Below are positions 11,112-23,500 of a stretch of 64,000 nt of DNA, one piece after another. Position 1 is the stretch's first letter. The number at the start of each line of letters is the position of its first letter. The stretch spans positions 8,988,001 to 9,052,000 of the forward strand of contig OU612075.1 in NCBI GenBank assembly GCA_914767715.1, read 5' to 3'. A program made the translations under genes and the position numbers. The notes beneath the pieces are model-generated. The model was not told the DNA's origin and made no database searches. It saw only the letters and a program-made list of their open reading frames with translations. Source of the stretch: Membranipora membranacea. Taxonomy: Eukaryota > Bryozoa > Gymnolaemata > Cheilostomatida > Membraniporidae.

Positions 11112-14100
11112 ATGGCAGAGGGTTCGAGTAATAGCAGTAAAAGAGCATGGGAGATAATTGAGTCATACAAAGTAACTGTTGATGATGAGAATCCCAGTGA
11201 AGATAATATCCTCTCTAATGAGGACATAGATGCTTACCTAGCGACCCCCTTTGTAGAACATTCAGACCTTGTAAATGGTTGGTCTGCTCTGCTGTCACCT
11301 CAGAGTGCTGCATCCATTCATGATGACATTGATGAGGTGTCCAAACCCATCGACTCAGACTCCTCCGAAACAGATGTGACTAATGGTGAAAATAATGAGA
11401 TTCGTCATGATCTACAGCAAACTTCTGATCAATATGCTGAACACAGGTCTGCTCTTGATAAGCCAAGTGCGATCGATTTGAATATTGGCGAGGAGAATCT
11501 GTTAGAATATTGTAATCTAGAATTAAAAGATGCTGCTGATGTGTTGCGGACCATAAATGCTGAATTGAATGAATCGTATGAAAGTTTGGAAATAGATGAG
11601 CCCTCTATGGTTGTCCCTGAAGATATCAATGAACCAAGCTCTGTTCAACCAGACTCTCCTGCGCAACGCAACTTATCCAACTCAAACAATGTCGTTTCTG
11701 GTGGTGATGGAAGTGGAGCAACAGGCACAGACCACACTGAAGAAAGAGCAGGACAGCATCAGGCAGAGGCAGCATCTTCAGCAGGAGAAAATATACATCT
11801 AGATGTTGCAGAACTGCAACCCATTCCAGATTCAGGTTAGTCATATTGATGTGGTATGTTTCAGTGAACACACAATGATCTTTCCATGGTTAAGAAGATG
11901 GTTGCTTTTTTTTGTTCGATTTGATTAACAAGCTATGGTTATTCCATTGATATGAGTAGGTATTGTTGTTGTTGTAGGATTTTCATTAGTGTTGTTACAA
12001 TGAATGCTTCACCACCCTATCATACTTTACCAGGTTTTTTGTTACCAAATTTGTCTTAAATGGTAGCTCTTTCTCTGACATACAAGAGAATAAAGATGAT
12101 TTTCTGATACTTTCAGGTTATGATGAGAGCCTGGAGGCGGTCAGAGAAGCCCTGGTTAACCCTCACATGTTTAACAATCTGGACGAGGAAATTGCGACTC
12201 TGAATGCAAACCTAGCTCGCTGTCAGCTTGAAAAGTCCATGCTCGAAGAAGAAATAGCCCGAGAGAATAGGCAGCATACACAGCATGAATATGAGGTATG
12301 TCAGATGACTCAACACTGGACTTTTTTTTATTAAGGATAGCACATAATTGATGATAGATCCCAGGCAATTAAGATGATGAGAGTTTTTTGCCGCGAGGGT
12401 CATAGCCTTGCAAACATTGATATTTTCAATATTCTAAAACACTATCCGACAACCCAATTTTGTTTGTTTGTTTGAAATGGAGTTTGTAAAATGTCTATCT
12501 GTCTCGGATTCATAATTAGCCCCAGGTTGTACGGTACATTTACCCCATTGAGAATCTAGTGGTGTTTGTTATTGATACAGCTCAGAATTTTGCTTTAGGT
12601 TGTGACTTGTGATGATGGTGGTGAAAGATGGATCCTGAATCCAGCATCTGAGGTGATCAATAATCAGACACAAGATCAAACGCTGGAGGAGCAAATCATT
12701 ACATTTGTGGAGGGCACTAAGCAGATTGTCAGGTAATAATAGCGTGAAAATTTAATAGACTGATGTTTTACATGATATTGTTGCAGGGTATGTTCATAGC
12801 CCCGAGAAAGCAGAAATATTATACTGTCTGAAGATCTCACGCAATGGATATTAATATGAACAGCTTCACCCGCATGAGGAGACAACTTCAATTATTATTT
12901 ACCTAAACACAGTCAGGCAATGTTTAAATAATGTCTTTATCAGCTAAGATACTGGCTCAATCCGTAGGTAATCCGAAAGAATTTTCCTACTTGTTAGCAT
13001 TTCCAACTTTCTATCTGGTTCAATAAAACCAATACATGCCTTCACGCTTTTTGGTTCCGACGTATCTTATGTGCCTATTTATTCCCAATTCCCTCAAGGC
13101 ATTTAATAATTGATATGTTAAAAAACTGTTTATGACTCTGAATATTGTAGTGGACGTATAGAGGCTTGGTCTGAAGACTTACTTATTCAAGACATGGAAG
13201 ACAACTGCCTGATATCAAACATGCCACACGGTATGTTTCTTTATTTCATTATAACTAAGGCATTCATTGTCAGGCCAATGAAATGGGTTTTCAATTATCC
13301 AATCCGACATGTAAGATATAGAGTCAGTCTTGTACCTTACCAGCAGGCTATCTAATTAGCGCCATCGACCCATTCTTTTTTTGGGGATGGTGAGATGGCG
13401 CAATCGGTTAGCGCGCTTGCTATTCACTGCCAGGCGATTAGTGCCGCAGGAGTTGTGGGTTCGAGTCCCACTGGGGGAGCTTTCATTGTTGATTGTTCCA
13501 GCCCCCAGCACCCTCGAGTGTATACCTCTCCTGTGTACTTGTCTACTGACCGACTCATGGAAAGACACATGACAGCATGGAAAGACATGCTGATAAGCTG
13601 GAAAGACAGCTAAACCTACTACAAGGGGTCCCAGAAATGGGCCATGTAAGGCCAATAACCCTAACACGTACGCTGTGTTTCATAGGGTGGCAATGGTGGA
13701 TTGGAATGTGCTGTGGGATGAGAGAACACAACTCCGAGTAGTGAATAGCAGGCTATCTAATTAGCGCCATCAACCCATTCTTTTTTTGGGGATGGTGAGA
13801 TGGCGCAATCGGTTAGCGCGCTTGCTATTCACTGCCAGGCGATTAGTGCCGCAGGAGTTGTGGGTTCGAGTCCCACTGGGGGAGCTTTCATTGTTGATTG
13901 TTCCAGCCCCCAGCACCCTCGGGTGTATACCTCTCCTCACTCTAAAGTCTGAGCACTTTATCACAGCGACTATCACACAGGTTGTTAAAATTGTCGAAAA
14001 TGTGTGTATGATGGGCACGCAAAGGGTACTAACAAGGAGTCTCTGATTCATTGCAACAATGTACCAATTTTGTTGTATAACCATTAAGTGCCATTAATAT

Positions 14101-17100
14101 TAATATATAATATAACTTTTGGGTTTCCCAAATGATATGAGATACACAATAACAATACGGAATTTCAATCTATTCAGCTTACTCCCTACTTCTTGTTATG
14201 AATGGTCTGTCTTTTTATTCATTAAGAGATACTGCTGCATATATTTTCATACATACCTATCCACACACTGATGACTGTGATATCACAAGTATGTAAGAGA
14301 TGGTATATACTCTCATCAGACCCGACTCTGTGGAGACATCTATATATACCAGCTGAGACGAGTATAGATCCTCACTGGCTGTGTTATGTGACCAGCAGGT
14401 GTCCGCTTCTAAAGTCTATATCTCTCAGAGGTAACTGACATGTTTCATTCATCCATTCTTGGCTTATAAAATAATTTTGTTGGTGTAACTAGTTAGTTTC
14501 ATCTACCAGTTTGTAATTTACTAACAAATATTGTCAATCACAAACTTTATCTATCACTATGATTCCATGTTGCGATTTCGTAAGGATTTCGGGAGTAATC
14601 GCCCCATGGAAATGACATTAAAGTCACTTTCAGATTGTGACGAATGACTTTTTGGACGCGAATATCCATACCACATTAATTCGACTTAGCTCCGAATTGG
14701 TGGCGTGGCTGAATGGTTAGCGTGCTTGCACACAATGCCATCAAAGGGATCACACGCGGGAGACTGGGGTTCAAGCCCACGGTAGATGTTTTTCATGTTT
14801 TTTCCATCATGGGAATGGTTAGAATCCACTTGATTCTAACCATTCGAAATTGGAGTGAACCACAAATTCGAAGCTTGGAACCATAGTGTATGTGGCTTTA
14901 CAGTAATGCTTGCTATTGCTATGACCAATCAGGAGGCCTTTCAATTAAAATCAACAAAGATTACTATCTGATTGCTCGCTCAGACCTACTAGGGATCTCG
15001 GTTCCAAATCGTTCACACATTGATGAAGCTATTTTCATTCTGAGCGAGCGATTTGGGAACAAATTTCAGTAATTGAAAGACCAAATGTGTGGTAATTTGA
15101 AGCAGAGTGAAAACGATAACTTTATAATAACCTCCAATCATTCTAGTTAAAAAGCCCTTCAGTTCACCTACAGTCAAATTGACAGTTACCCTCTCCCATC
15201 ATTGAATATTGAATGTCTCACAAAATCCATGTTTATTTTTGTGTTTATTTTATTATCCAGGAGGACATAATATATCATGTGATACCCTCTCTGTAGTGAC
15301 TCAGTATTGTCCCCACATGACATCAGTAGATTTTGGTTTCTGTGATGTAACGTTACCTATGCTCGATAATCTCGTCACTAGGTGTACATCTCTACACACT
15401 GTTAACTTTGAAGGCTGTGAATGTGTTGACAGGAAGTGGATCGAGAAACTTTGTAACCTGAAGGTAGGCTGTTCTCATTTTTGATCAGTAGTTTTCATCT
15501 GCTAGGTGATATTTGAATTCTTACCACAAAACTTTGAATTGACAATAGTGCATTAAAATCACTATTACAAAATCATTTTTATGCATTTGAGAAAAGATAT
15601 GGTATGGTATACTCAACTTAATCCAAAGTTCTAGGCCCCCCAAGTTTTGTCCAAAGTAAAAAAAGTATTAGTCAAGTTACACTAAATTAAATTGGAATTT
15701 GGCTAAACGGACCAATATTCCTTATCTGAATTAGTGTGAGTTGTGAATTAAAAAGTCTGATTTCAGTTGAGGACACTTACAATACATCACACTAAAATCT
15801 TACATAAAATGTCGCGTAATAAGTCATCCATGACTTATCTGTTCACCTGCTCATGCTCAAAGAATAAATAGCTTGAGAAAATAGGCAGCAAACACAGCAC
15901 GAATATGTGGTATGTAAGATGTATGACATACTGACTCTCGTGATCTGACTGGGCATGTAGATCACTGATAAACTAGGCTATCATTACCACAAAACAGTGT
16001 CGTAAGGCTAAGTATGCATCATGCGTGACTTGAATTTGCGCACGTGCAAGAACAATGAGTTTAGTGTGGGTTCTGATTGCAACTTTGGAAAGGGGAAATG
16101 GGATATTCCCTGCATGAACTGTCAATCAAAATCAGCTAATAATGACAAGAGAGGATAACTATTGATAACAAATCCGCACGCTTTGGGGAGTATATCACCA
16201 GAGCAGGTAGCCAATCAGATGGCTTCGGAATTCCGAGACTCAATTTTGCAGAGATCAGCTCATGCCCAGAGCTGAGCATGTGCAGAATGGATGTATGAGG
16301 ACTCAACGCTGGACTATAATATTATTAACATATATTATATTATAATGGATAATACAAATTGATAGTAGATCACAGGCAATAAAGATGAAATGTGTTTCTT
16401 TTGACTAACTTATGCTATGATATTCCTGTTTTAGAACCTACATAGTGTGAATCTCAGTCACTCTATTACACTATTAGATGATGAAGTTATATATCTCTCT
16501 GAGAATACTACAGGGCTAATCAATGTAAACATAGATGGTAATTCTCTGCTATCTGACTTGTGAGTTTGATACTATTGAAAAAATATACTATAGGTAGTTG
16601 TTGTTGTTAACATGACAAATCAGATAACTCCCAATCATTGAGTGTAATTCAGTGCTCCCAATTGAAGCTTACTGAGACAGTAAGTAAAAACTTGATTCAA
16701 ACACCTTGCAAAATGCAAACCCTCTACTTAAGATGTTTAATGTAGTAGCTTTACACGTGATACCGTTAGTGACATTCAATTAACAACTACATATGAATCA
16801 CATTGGTTGGGCAGTGGTTGGTAATGCAATGCCACATACAGCGACCCTATACAACATTTGAAGTCTTGCTGACTGACTATAAAATTGTGTTACTATTCCC
16901 TGCAGGTCAGTGGTACCACATTTTTATTGTTTAATGACCACTGAGGGTATTCAGCTTTTGAAACAATTCTTACTACTTTCACTAGCCTGTTAGTAAGGTT
17001 CAATGTAGTCTGGAAATCAGTGGTTGATAATGAAATGCCACTAACTCGCATTGGAGCTGTCTGAGCACCTAGACTTGGTTCAATGCTGTCATTATGACTC

Positions 17101-19742
17101 TGTAATTCGTCCCCCTGCAGGTCAGTCGTACCACTCTGTATCAGACATCGTGACACACTGAGGTATCTAAGCATAGATGGAGCTGAGAGCACAGATAAAT
17201 CTATAGAGCGTATATCTCAATGTCACAACCTAGAGCTACTTACTATATCATTCGCTGAGAACATCACACATACATCAATAGATTATACTACTGTGAGTTG
17301 AGCATTACCCATACATACGTAATTTATATTATTGTAAGTTAAGAATCATGCATACATCCATAGATTATATTACTGTAAGTTCCGCATATAAAGATATTCC
17401 ATCTCTGGTTACAAAGAAATAATAAGAATGTATGCATCCCCAAGAGCATCCCAGCATAAAAGAAATACTTCTACTCAAGTAATAACTCCCCCCCCCCCCC
17501 CTACCACCTATAGCTACCATATGCTTCTACAGCAAGCTTATTGTTGAACAACATCAATCAATACATATAATATTAATAATATTATCCAACCCAGGAACTC
17601 AAATGCCGTTCGCGTCCGATGAATAAAATAACTGGGAAGGGGGGGGGGGCTGTAAGATCTATGACCTCAGGAGAATTTGAATAGAAATAATTGAACGCAT
17701 TGGGACATTGAATGAATACAGTACAGATTGTGCATTCAAAAATATAATATATATGACAGTATAATATATATTATGTATAATACAATATAAATAATACTAT
17801 TATTTTCTTTGTAGAGATTGAAGCGCTTGTATCACTTACAGATAAGGAAGAATAACTTGCTGAGCTCTGAATCACTGTGCCGTCTGTTTCAGTCTGATTC
17901 TCTGCAGCACCTACATCACCTTGATCTCACAGAATGTACTCAGACTGATGATAGTGTAGTCAAACTTATCTGTCAGAGGTAATACAAACCCCAATATTAG
18001 CTAAGTTAAAATTAGCTAGTCTAGGTGTCAATAAATGTAAGATAGCAATAATATCCACTAGCTAAGTTAGAAGCTTATATGAAGTGATGAGGATGTAAAT
18101 GTTAAATTTCATTATCTCAAGACTTTGCTTCGTGAACATTTCTTCCTGGAAATACTTAACTCCTCAGGTTAGATAATACATACCATGTCTTGTGATGGAA
18201 TAGCAACTATGGACTAGATATACTGATAAATTGCCACTAAAACTTATTCTGTTTCTTGGTCAGTATGTAGTTGTTGTGATTCACAATTGGCCATAAATAT
18301 GAAATTCTTTTTCCCCAATGGCTGGATATGTCTAACCTTGTGATGGTACTTTATACTTTATTTTCAGGTGTCCGAACCTTACAAAACTAATTCTAGGATG
18401 GTGTTGGAATATCTCAGATGTAGGTGTAGCTTGCATAGTCAACTCCTGCAGGTTTGTCAATGGATTATTGATATTTGATACTTCGGCCTGGTCAAAAGGC
18501 TATCGCATGAACGGCTCTTGCTTGCTTGCTTCTTGTGACTGTAAAACTCCTTAACTTGCACTCGTCTGAAAAAAGATTGAGAACAAGCAAACCTTTCCCT
18601 GTATCAGACAAGAAAGATATTTAATAAGTGAACATTATACTCTCGTTTGGTCAAAACTACTTGACACCTGAACCATATCTCTTCTTATATCTACACTTAT
18701 ATCCACACTCACAACTACAGGATTTTGTATCTACATCTACATACATCAACACCCTTTCACTACAAATATATCAACACAATTGTTTCTTATCTTCGTATCT
18801 CTTTTATGTATTGCAGACACTTAGAACATCTTGATTTATTGGGTTTGGATCAGATAGAAGGTGATAGTTTTGCAGATCTACCAGAGAAGCTTCCTAAACT
18901 TACACTTCTAATACTAGTGCAGTGTAACAGAGTAAGTTATCTCTTTCTGTTATAGACATGAAAGTTTGCTAGTGTGTTATAGTGCATCTTTAATATATTT
19001 CACCATATATATATATACCATGACATGTCTCATGTCTCAAGTCAGTAGCACAAGAACCTGACCCGAGCAGCTTATACAACAAATACGACTTAACATATTT
19101 TAATGCTAGAGAGGCGTAGCTATTAGCCTCTTTTGAATTTTTGGTTTTGATTCGGATGATGTATATCACTGATAAGGATCTGAAAGTCCTCGCAACCAAC
19201 CCAGCGAAGAGCTTTTCCAAAATATATGAATGTGTAATATACCTACCATAGAACCATCATGCTTCTCTGCATGGTTTTTCACTCATAACTTCTGGGCTTA
19301 TTGGTCAATGACCTTCTTACTTTCACATTTTGTCCATCAATGTCTCAAATCACCTATTGTGAAGTTTTGTGGATGAATGCGCACAACTTCCTGATAAAAA
19401 AAGCTCCTCTCGATTTTGTTTATTTGTTTGTTTTGATGGCTACCTGAAAGTATTGGCTGTTATGATAATAGCTTTCGTGGTAGCGATAAAGATAACTAAG
19501 GAAACTGATCTTGAGCTATTCTACAAACTTCATGAATTTCCATGTGCACCATCCATCTGTGTAGCACTATAGTTGTGCTTTTTCTAAAGAAAGTGATACA
19601 ACTCCTTCAAATTAACAGCTTTCTTTCTTTGTAGATAAAGGACAATCTCATCAAAGAAATGCTCACAAGAATGCCACAGCTGACAGCCATTAACTTTTAT
19701 CATGAGGACTTCAGAACAGAAACTATGGTCAACTATGGATAA
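11112..19742 (+). CDS. F-box and leucine-rich repeat protein (FBXL type), 12 exons, 763 aa
   Basis: Predicted substrate receptor of an SCF (Skp1-Cullin-F-box) ubiquitin ligase. Exons: 11112-11835, 12117-12295, 12599-12732, 13151-13230, 14227-14430, 15261-15463, 16435-16559, 17121-17292, 17815-17978, 18368-18451, 18817-18931, 19635-19742. All junctions are GT-AG and keep phase. Residues 1-241 are acidic, Ser/Asn-rich and probably disordered. Residues about 250-300 form a Glu/Arg-rich coiled coil. The F-box (about 369-412) is assembled across exons 4 and 5: MPHEILLHIFSYIPIHTL, then VCKRW and DPTLWRHLYI. From about residue 430 to the end come cysteine-containing LRRs (for example YCPHMTSVDFGFC, LHHLDLTEC, LTKLILGWCWNISDVGV). 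The start is the first ATG after a TATA-like site, and a polyadenylation signal follows the stop. The long acidic N-terminus is unusual for FBXL proteins. The substrate is unknown. Confidence 0.9.
13345..13530 (+). mobile_element. tRNA-derived SINE, copy A (intron 4 of F-box gene)
   Basis: It contains an RNA polymerase III A box (TGGCGCAATCGG) and B box (GGTTCGAGTCC). They sit in a class-II-tRNA-like head whose T arm pairs (GTGGG with CCCAC) but whose acceptor stem does not. This argues for a SINE rather than a working tRNA. A tail (TTGATTGTTCCAGCCCCCAG) follows. It is nearly identical to the copy at 13750-13935, and an inverted relative lies at 40271-40426. Confidence 0.85.
13750..13935 (+). 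mobile_element. tRNA-derived SINE, copy B
   Basis: It is almost identical to copy A 400 bases upstream, including the 5' flank CAGGCTATCTAATTAGCGCC. The shared flank suggests that a segment was duplicated locally rather than two independent insertions occurring. The A and B boxes are intact. Confidence 0.85.
14698..14790 (+). mobile_element. Second tRNA-like SINE head
   Basis: It has an A-box-like TGGCTGAATGGTTAGC and a B-box-like GGGTTCAAGCCC about 50 bases apart. It differs in sequence from the 13.4 kb family. The acceptor stem is not clearly paired, so it is read as a SINE or tRNA relic in intron 5 of the F-box gene. Confidence 0.55.
15869..16390 (+). pseudogene. Relic duplicate of F-box exon 2 end, split by an insertion
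   Basis: 15870-15917 matches the 3' end of exon 2 and its donor (compare AATAGGCAGC, ACACAGCA, GAATATG, GGTATGT with 12265-12303). The match resumes at 16299-16390 with the beginning of intron 2 (ACTCAACGCTGGACT, TAGATCACAGGCAAT). The two halves are separated by a 363-base insertion bounded by a 9-base direct repeat. The relic lies in intron 6 and is probably not used. Confidence 0.75.
15927..16289. mobile_element. 363-bp insertion with 9-bp target duplication
   Basis: The repeat GATGTATGA occurs at 15918-15926 and 16290-16298, exactly where the exon 2 relic is interrupted. The ends CATACTG and CAGAATG form a short imperfect inverted repeat. A 9-base duplication would suit a Mutator-like or hAT-like non-autonomous element. 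Confidence 0.65.
16899..16985 (+). pseudogene. Degenerate copy of F-box exon 8 start
   Basis: CCCTGCAGGTCAGTGGTACC resembles the true exon 8 acceptor region at 17114-17133, and the following ACTGAGGGTATT resembles ACTGAGGTATC in exon 8. The copy keeps an open frame for about 30 codons but then diverges and stops, so it is a decoy acceptor within intron 7. Confidence 0.55.
17488..17649. repeat. Poly-C (14) and poly-G (11) pair
   Basis: A run of 14 C at 17488-17501 and a run of 11 G at 17639-17649 lie about 137 bases apart in intron 8 of the F-box gene. They could pair in the transcript. Long homopolymers are also prone to length error in assembly. Confidence 0.8.
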
Positions 19743-19787
19743 CTTAACCCAATGTATACTGGCGAAAGATTATGACGAATTGTTGAG

Positions 19788-19793
19788 AATAAA
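19788..19793 (+). terminator. Polyadenylation signal of the F-box gene
   Basis: AATAAA lies 46 bases after the stop codon of the F-box/LRR gene. This is a typical distance for an animal polyadenylation signal with a short 3' UTR. Confidence 0.55.
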
Positions 19794-20356
19794 CACATTG
19801 TATGCTGTATACATTTTTGTGCCATTTTGATGATTTATGCATCTTGACTTCCAATTTTGATTTTTCTGAAACCCAGGTTACTATTCAGAATATATCAAGA
19901 CTATCCAGCCATAGGCATGTTTTCAAAGAAAGATGCACTGTCAACTGTAAATACTCACTATCCTACGTCTGTCATGATAATTTATTATGATGCTTTTCTT
20001 TTTCAATCTTTTTCAATCACATTACAATTTTGTTTATTCCGTCCTGTATTATACCAGTGGTTCATTTGTCTAATGTTTATGCATTCTCGGTTTCTATTCA
20101 AAGCCATAATATATACATAATGTTCTGTTATCAAGAAAAAAAGATCTTGTGGAGCAAAAACAAAGCAAATGTATCTAATATAGCAGAACTACAAATTAGA
20201 ATTTAAAGATAACATGGCTGAAGGCAAAAACAAGTTCACAAATTACATAAGTGTGAAGTCTGTAAAGATGGCGAGAATTTACCACCGCTGTATTTCACAA
20301 AGTCGAGTATGAAAGAAAATTATAAAACATTGAATTTCATATTATTGTCTTGGCCT

Positions 20357-20362
20357 TTTATT
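20357..20362 (-). terminator. Polyadenylation signal of PARG
   Basis: AATAAA on the minus strand lies about 195 bases downstream of the PARG stop codon. The F-box gene on the plus strand ends convergently about 0.8 kb away. Confidence 0.5.
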
Positions 20363-20554
20363 GCACAAAACACACTCATATTAGTTGAATTACAATATAA
20401 AGATAAACAGGATTGTGCTACTTGTCAGAGTTTATGCTGCCACATTTACGCGGCAGAAAACCATTGTAGTCATAGTCAGAGTACTTTGTCGATGATGCAT
20501 GGCACAAGACTTCAAAAGCCATCCAATACAGAAAAACAGTATCTCGGAACATTA

Positions 20555-23500
20555 CTACTCCACAACACATTTTCCACCCCTGTCTTCTTGTACCTCAATG
20601 CTCTTTTCCTTTATAAATGTAAACAATGGCTTGTTTGGTCGCTTTGCGCAATATTCTAGTATCATCCTCATCAAATCACCAACAGTGTAGTCCTTCAACA
20701 GCTTGGCTATCTCATCCAGCTGTAAATACAGGAGAGAACTTCACAAACCATACATGATCTATTCCTCCGTCGCCATATGATATAACCTTTTTTAGGACCA
20801 TGTTTGATCCAACTTGCCATTGGCTCACTAGTAGAATAAGAGCCACCCGAATGCAAGCAAATTGGATCAAACTTGGGTCTTATTTTGATAATTTCCTCCT
20901 TCATGTTTACGAGATCGATCGCAACGCTTGTTGAAGAGTTACAAAAGGGTTATAAATGAATTAAAAATTTTTGCTGAGAGATCAAGGAGTAGTGAAACAC
21001 TGGGATGATAGACAATATGAGTGAACTCCTTGTACCTTGCCATTTGCAACCCTGTCATCTCCGAATGTGTAGTATCTTAGTTTTGGAGCATTAGCTTTGG
21101 AGGCAGCCATCCATTGTAGCATGCTCTTAAGATGAGGATCTCCGCCAAACACTCCGCAACCCCAGTTGCCTGTGGCTATAGGTCTTAGCCTTGGACCCTC
21201 CTGAAAAAACATCAACAAATATGCGTTGTACAAGCTTTCAATTGCTCCTTGAAAGAGAAAGCAGTGTTGTACATATCTACACAAACAACAAGGGGACTGA
21301 AGAGTAAAACCTCAAACATATCATTCTTCAAATTTTCTTCTCACAAATCATATTTCCATGTTTGAATAAGGTCGAAACACACCCAGCGACATTAGTAACA
21401 ATTTAAAAGCAATGATGAATTACCAAGCTATGTATAGCGAATCACAGTAGAGCGAAAGGGCTGCTGATTATACGATGCTCAGATAGAGGCTGTAGTTGGG
21501 ATAATGGGAGCAGAACAGGAGCTTTTAGCAGCTGATCATAGTTGTAGATTAATTTACATGAAACAGTCGTTAGTGTGCAGTAATCAATAAAGAAAGTGAA
21601 AATAAGGAAAAAAATGAGAATTGTCAGCCAAAAAAAAGCAAGTAAAGACAAAATGCATCAAGAGACACTCTTGCTGGAGATGCCAAGCACTTCTCGAAAC
21701 AAGAAAGTGCCAGTAAAAGTAGAAGCCACGTTCTGGACATACTATATCAGGCAAGATGATGACCTACTTATCAGACACCCTGTTAATGGGGCCAAACTTA
21801 CAACAACCTCGGCTCCTTTCACCGCCGCTGTAGAACTTGAGCTAGCTACACATCCATGACCAGGGGTTTTCCTCTCTTCTTCTTTGATTTGTTCAAGGCT
21901 CGTTCCACCAGATACATGCTTCTTCCTGTTCATATGTCTAATATTACCAAGAGATTCATGCAGAATATTCTCAGCCATCACTTCACTGTACAGTTTAAGA
22001 TACTGATGTTGCAGGGGTGATTGAGGGGGAGTTACTGCACCATGGGACGCAGGAGGGGGTGGATTTATATATAGCATGGAAGCACCAGGGGAGACTGATC
22101 CAGACTGCCAGTTATATCCGGCGTATGGCATTGTGTTGTACTGAATTCTGGGACGCCTGCTATTCTCATTAGTGACAGCAGGGGCTCTGACTGTAGCACC
22201 TTGGAGCACTGTAGCTTGATTTTCCTGGATATGGATATTATTGGCTATAGTAAGTACAAGGGTAGGGGAGACAGCAGGCGAATCATTTTGATTACATTGT
22301 TCATTGGCAGCGACCGTGTGTTGACTAGATGATGAGGACGTTTGTTCAATGGCTGGTGTAAGACTAGATTGAGACTGAGTGGTAGGTAATTTTGTGGTTT
22401 GCTGGTTTGACATGAGATAGTCCGAGGCCTCCTGTATAGCCTCTTGAATGACTGACATGGGCTCTGTGGAGCTGATCTGTGATAGGTCTGTATGGCTCCC
22501 TTCTGAAATACAAATACAAATACAAATACAAATACAAATACAAATACAAATACAAATACAAATACAATACATATACATATACAATACATATACAATACGA
22601 AAACATGCACCTTAGAAACAGGTAGCATTAACCTATTTCGGCAATTGTAAATTTGCGAAATATTAATCTCATTTACCAGTAAATATCGGGAGAAAATTCA
22701 AAATCAAAATTTTTGGCCAGTTCACTATATTTAACATCATAATACTTTAAGCCTGTAGGGTGCTTGCCTTGACATGATGGGAATACCTTATAAATAGGAC
22801 ACTTACCACTGGAGGCAGCGGTAGATCTAGGAGACGGCAGCATGCTGTTACTACTGTTAGATCTATGCTGTGACTCTAGAGGTGGAGACAGGGGAGAGAA
22901 CTCTAACTGGAAATGTTCGTCTAATGATCTGTAATCTGCAGTCAAGTTGGCTAAAAGGAGCAAAGAGTTCATTATTATTACAAATATTTATATATACCAT
23001 ATTTTGCTTCCAAAATAAATATGACCTGTTAATAGGGATGAATTTATGCCTCTGAAGCGGAGAAATTTTACTGATTCAATCACATGGGTACTAGTTTTGT
23101 GCTCAAACCTAGCAGGGGTTCCTAGTAGTGGCATTCCTTTCTCAACCACAGCCCAATCACAGTCATTTTGGATATGATTGAAAGTGGAATGCCATTACCA
23201 GCAACTCAGGCACTCAAGCTACATGAGTAAAAATCAGTTGAGACTGGCCTCAATCTTTCCAATTTCGGTATCAAAACTCACCTTTTCGTGGATTTCTATC
23301 AAACTCATATCTGAGAGGATCGTGAGACCTGCTGTGTTCACTGCTCGGGTATAGCTGTGGGTTATTATTGGGTGAATGTGTTCTGAACATGAAGGCTGGC
23401 TCGCTGCCTCTCCTCGGATGTGTAGCTAAAGATGAGTGAATTCTATGTGGTATAGGGGCGCTACTCCTACGTCCCAAACCTCTAGTTCTACCATAATCTG

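Noticed and set aside
13395-13485. Functional tRNA (Leu/Ser-like) gene
   Set aside because: The A and B boxes and T arm are good but the acceptor stem does not pair, and three copies share a non-tRNA tail, so a SINE fits better.
13356-14084. Paralogous open frames of about 60-104 codons on both strands over the SINEs
   Set aside because: They are reading frames through duplicated SINE sequence and have no independent support.
21742-21801. Continuation of PARG exon 16 to a stop codon (ending ...SSSCLI)
   Set aside because: A consensus GTAAGT donor in the correct phase precedes it. Still, if the insert is a separate gene this would be its C-terminus, so it remains the main alternative.
22364-22628. 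Repetitive Tyr/Leu or Cys/Ile open frames
   Set aside because: They are translations of the AAATAC microsatellite in an intron.
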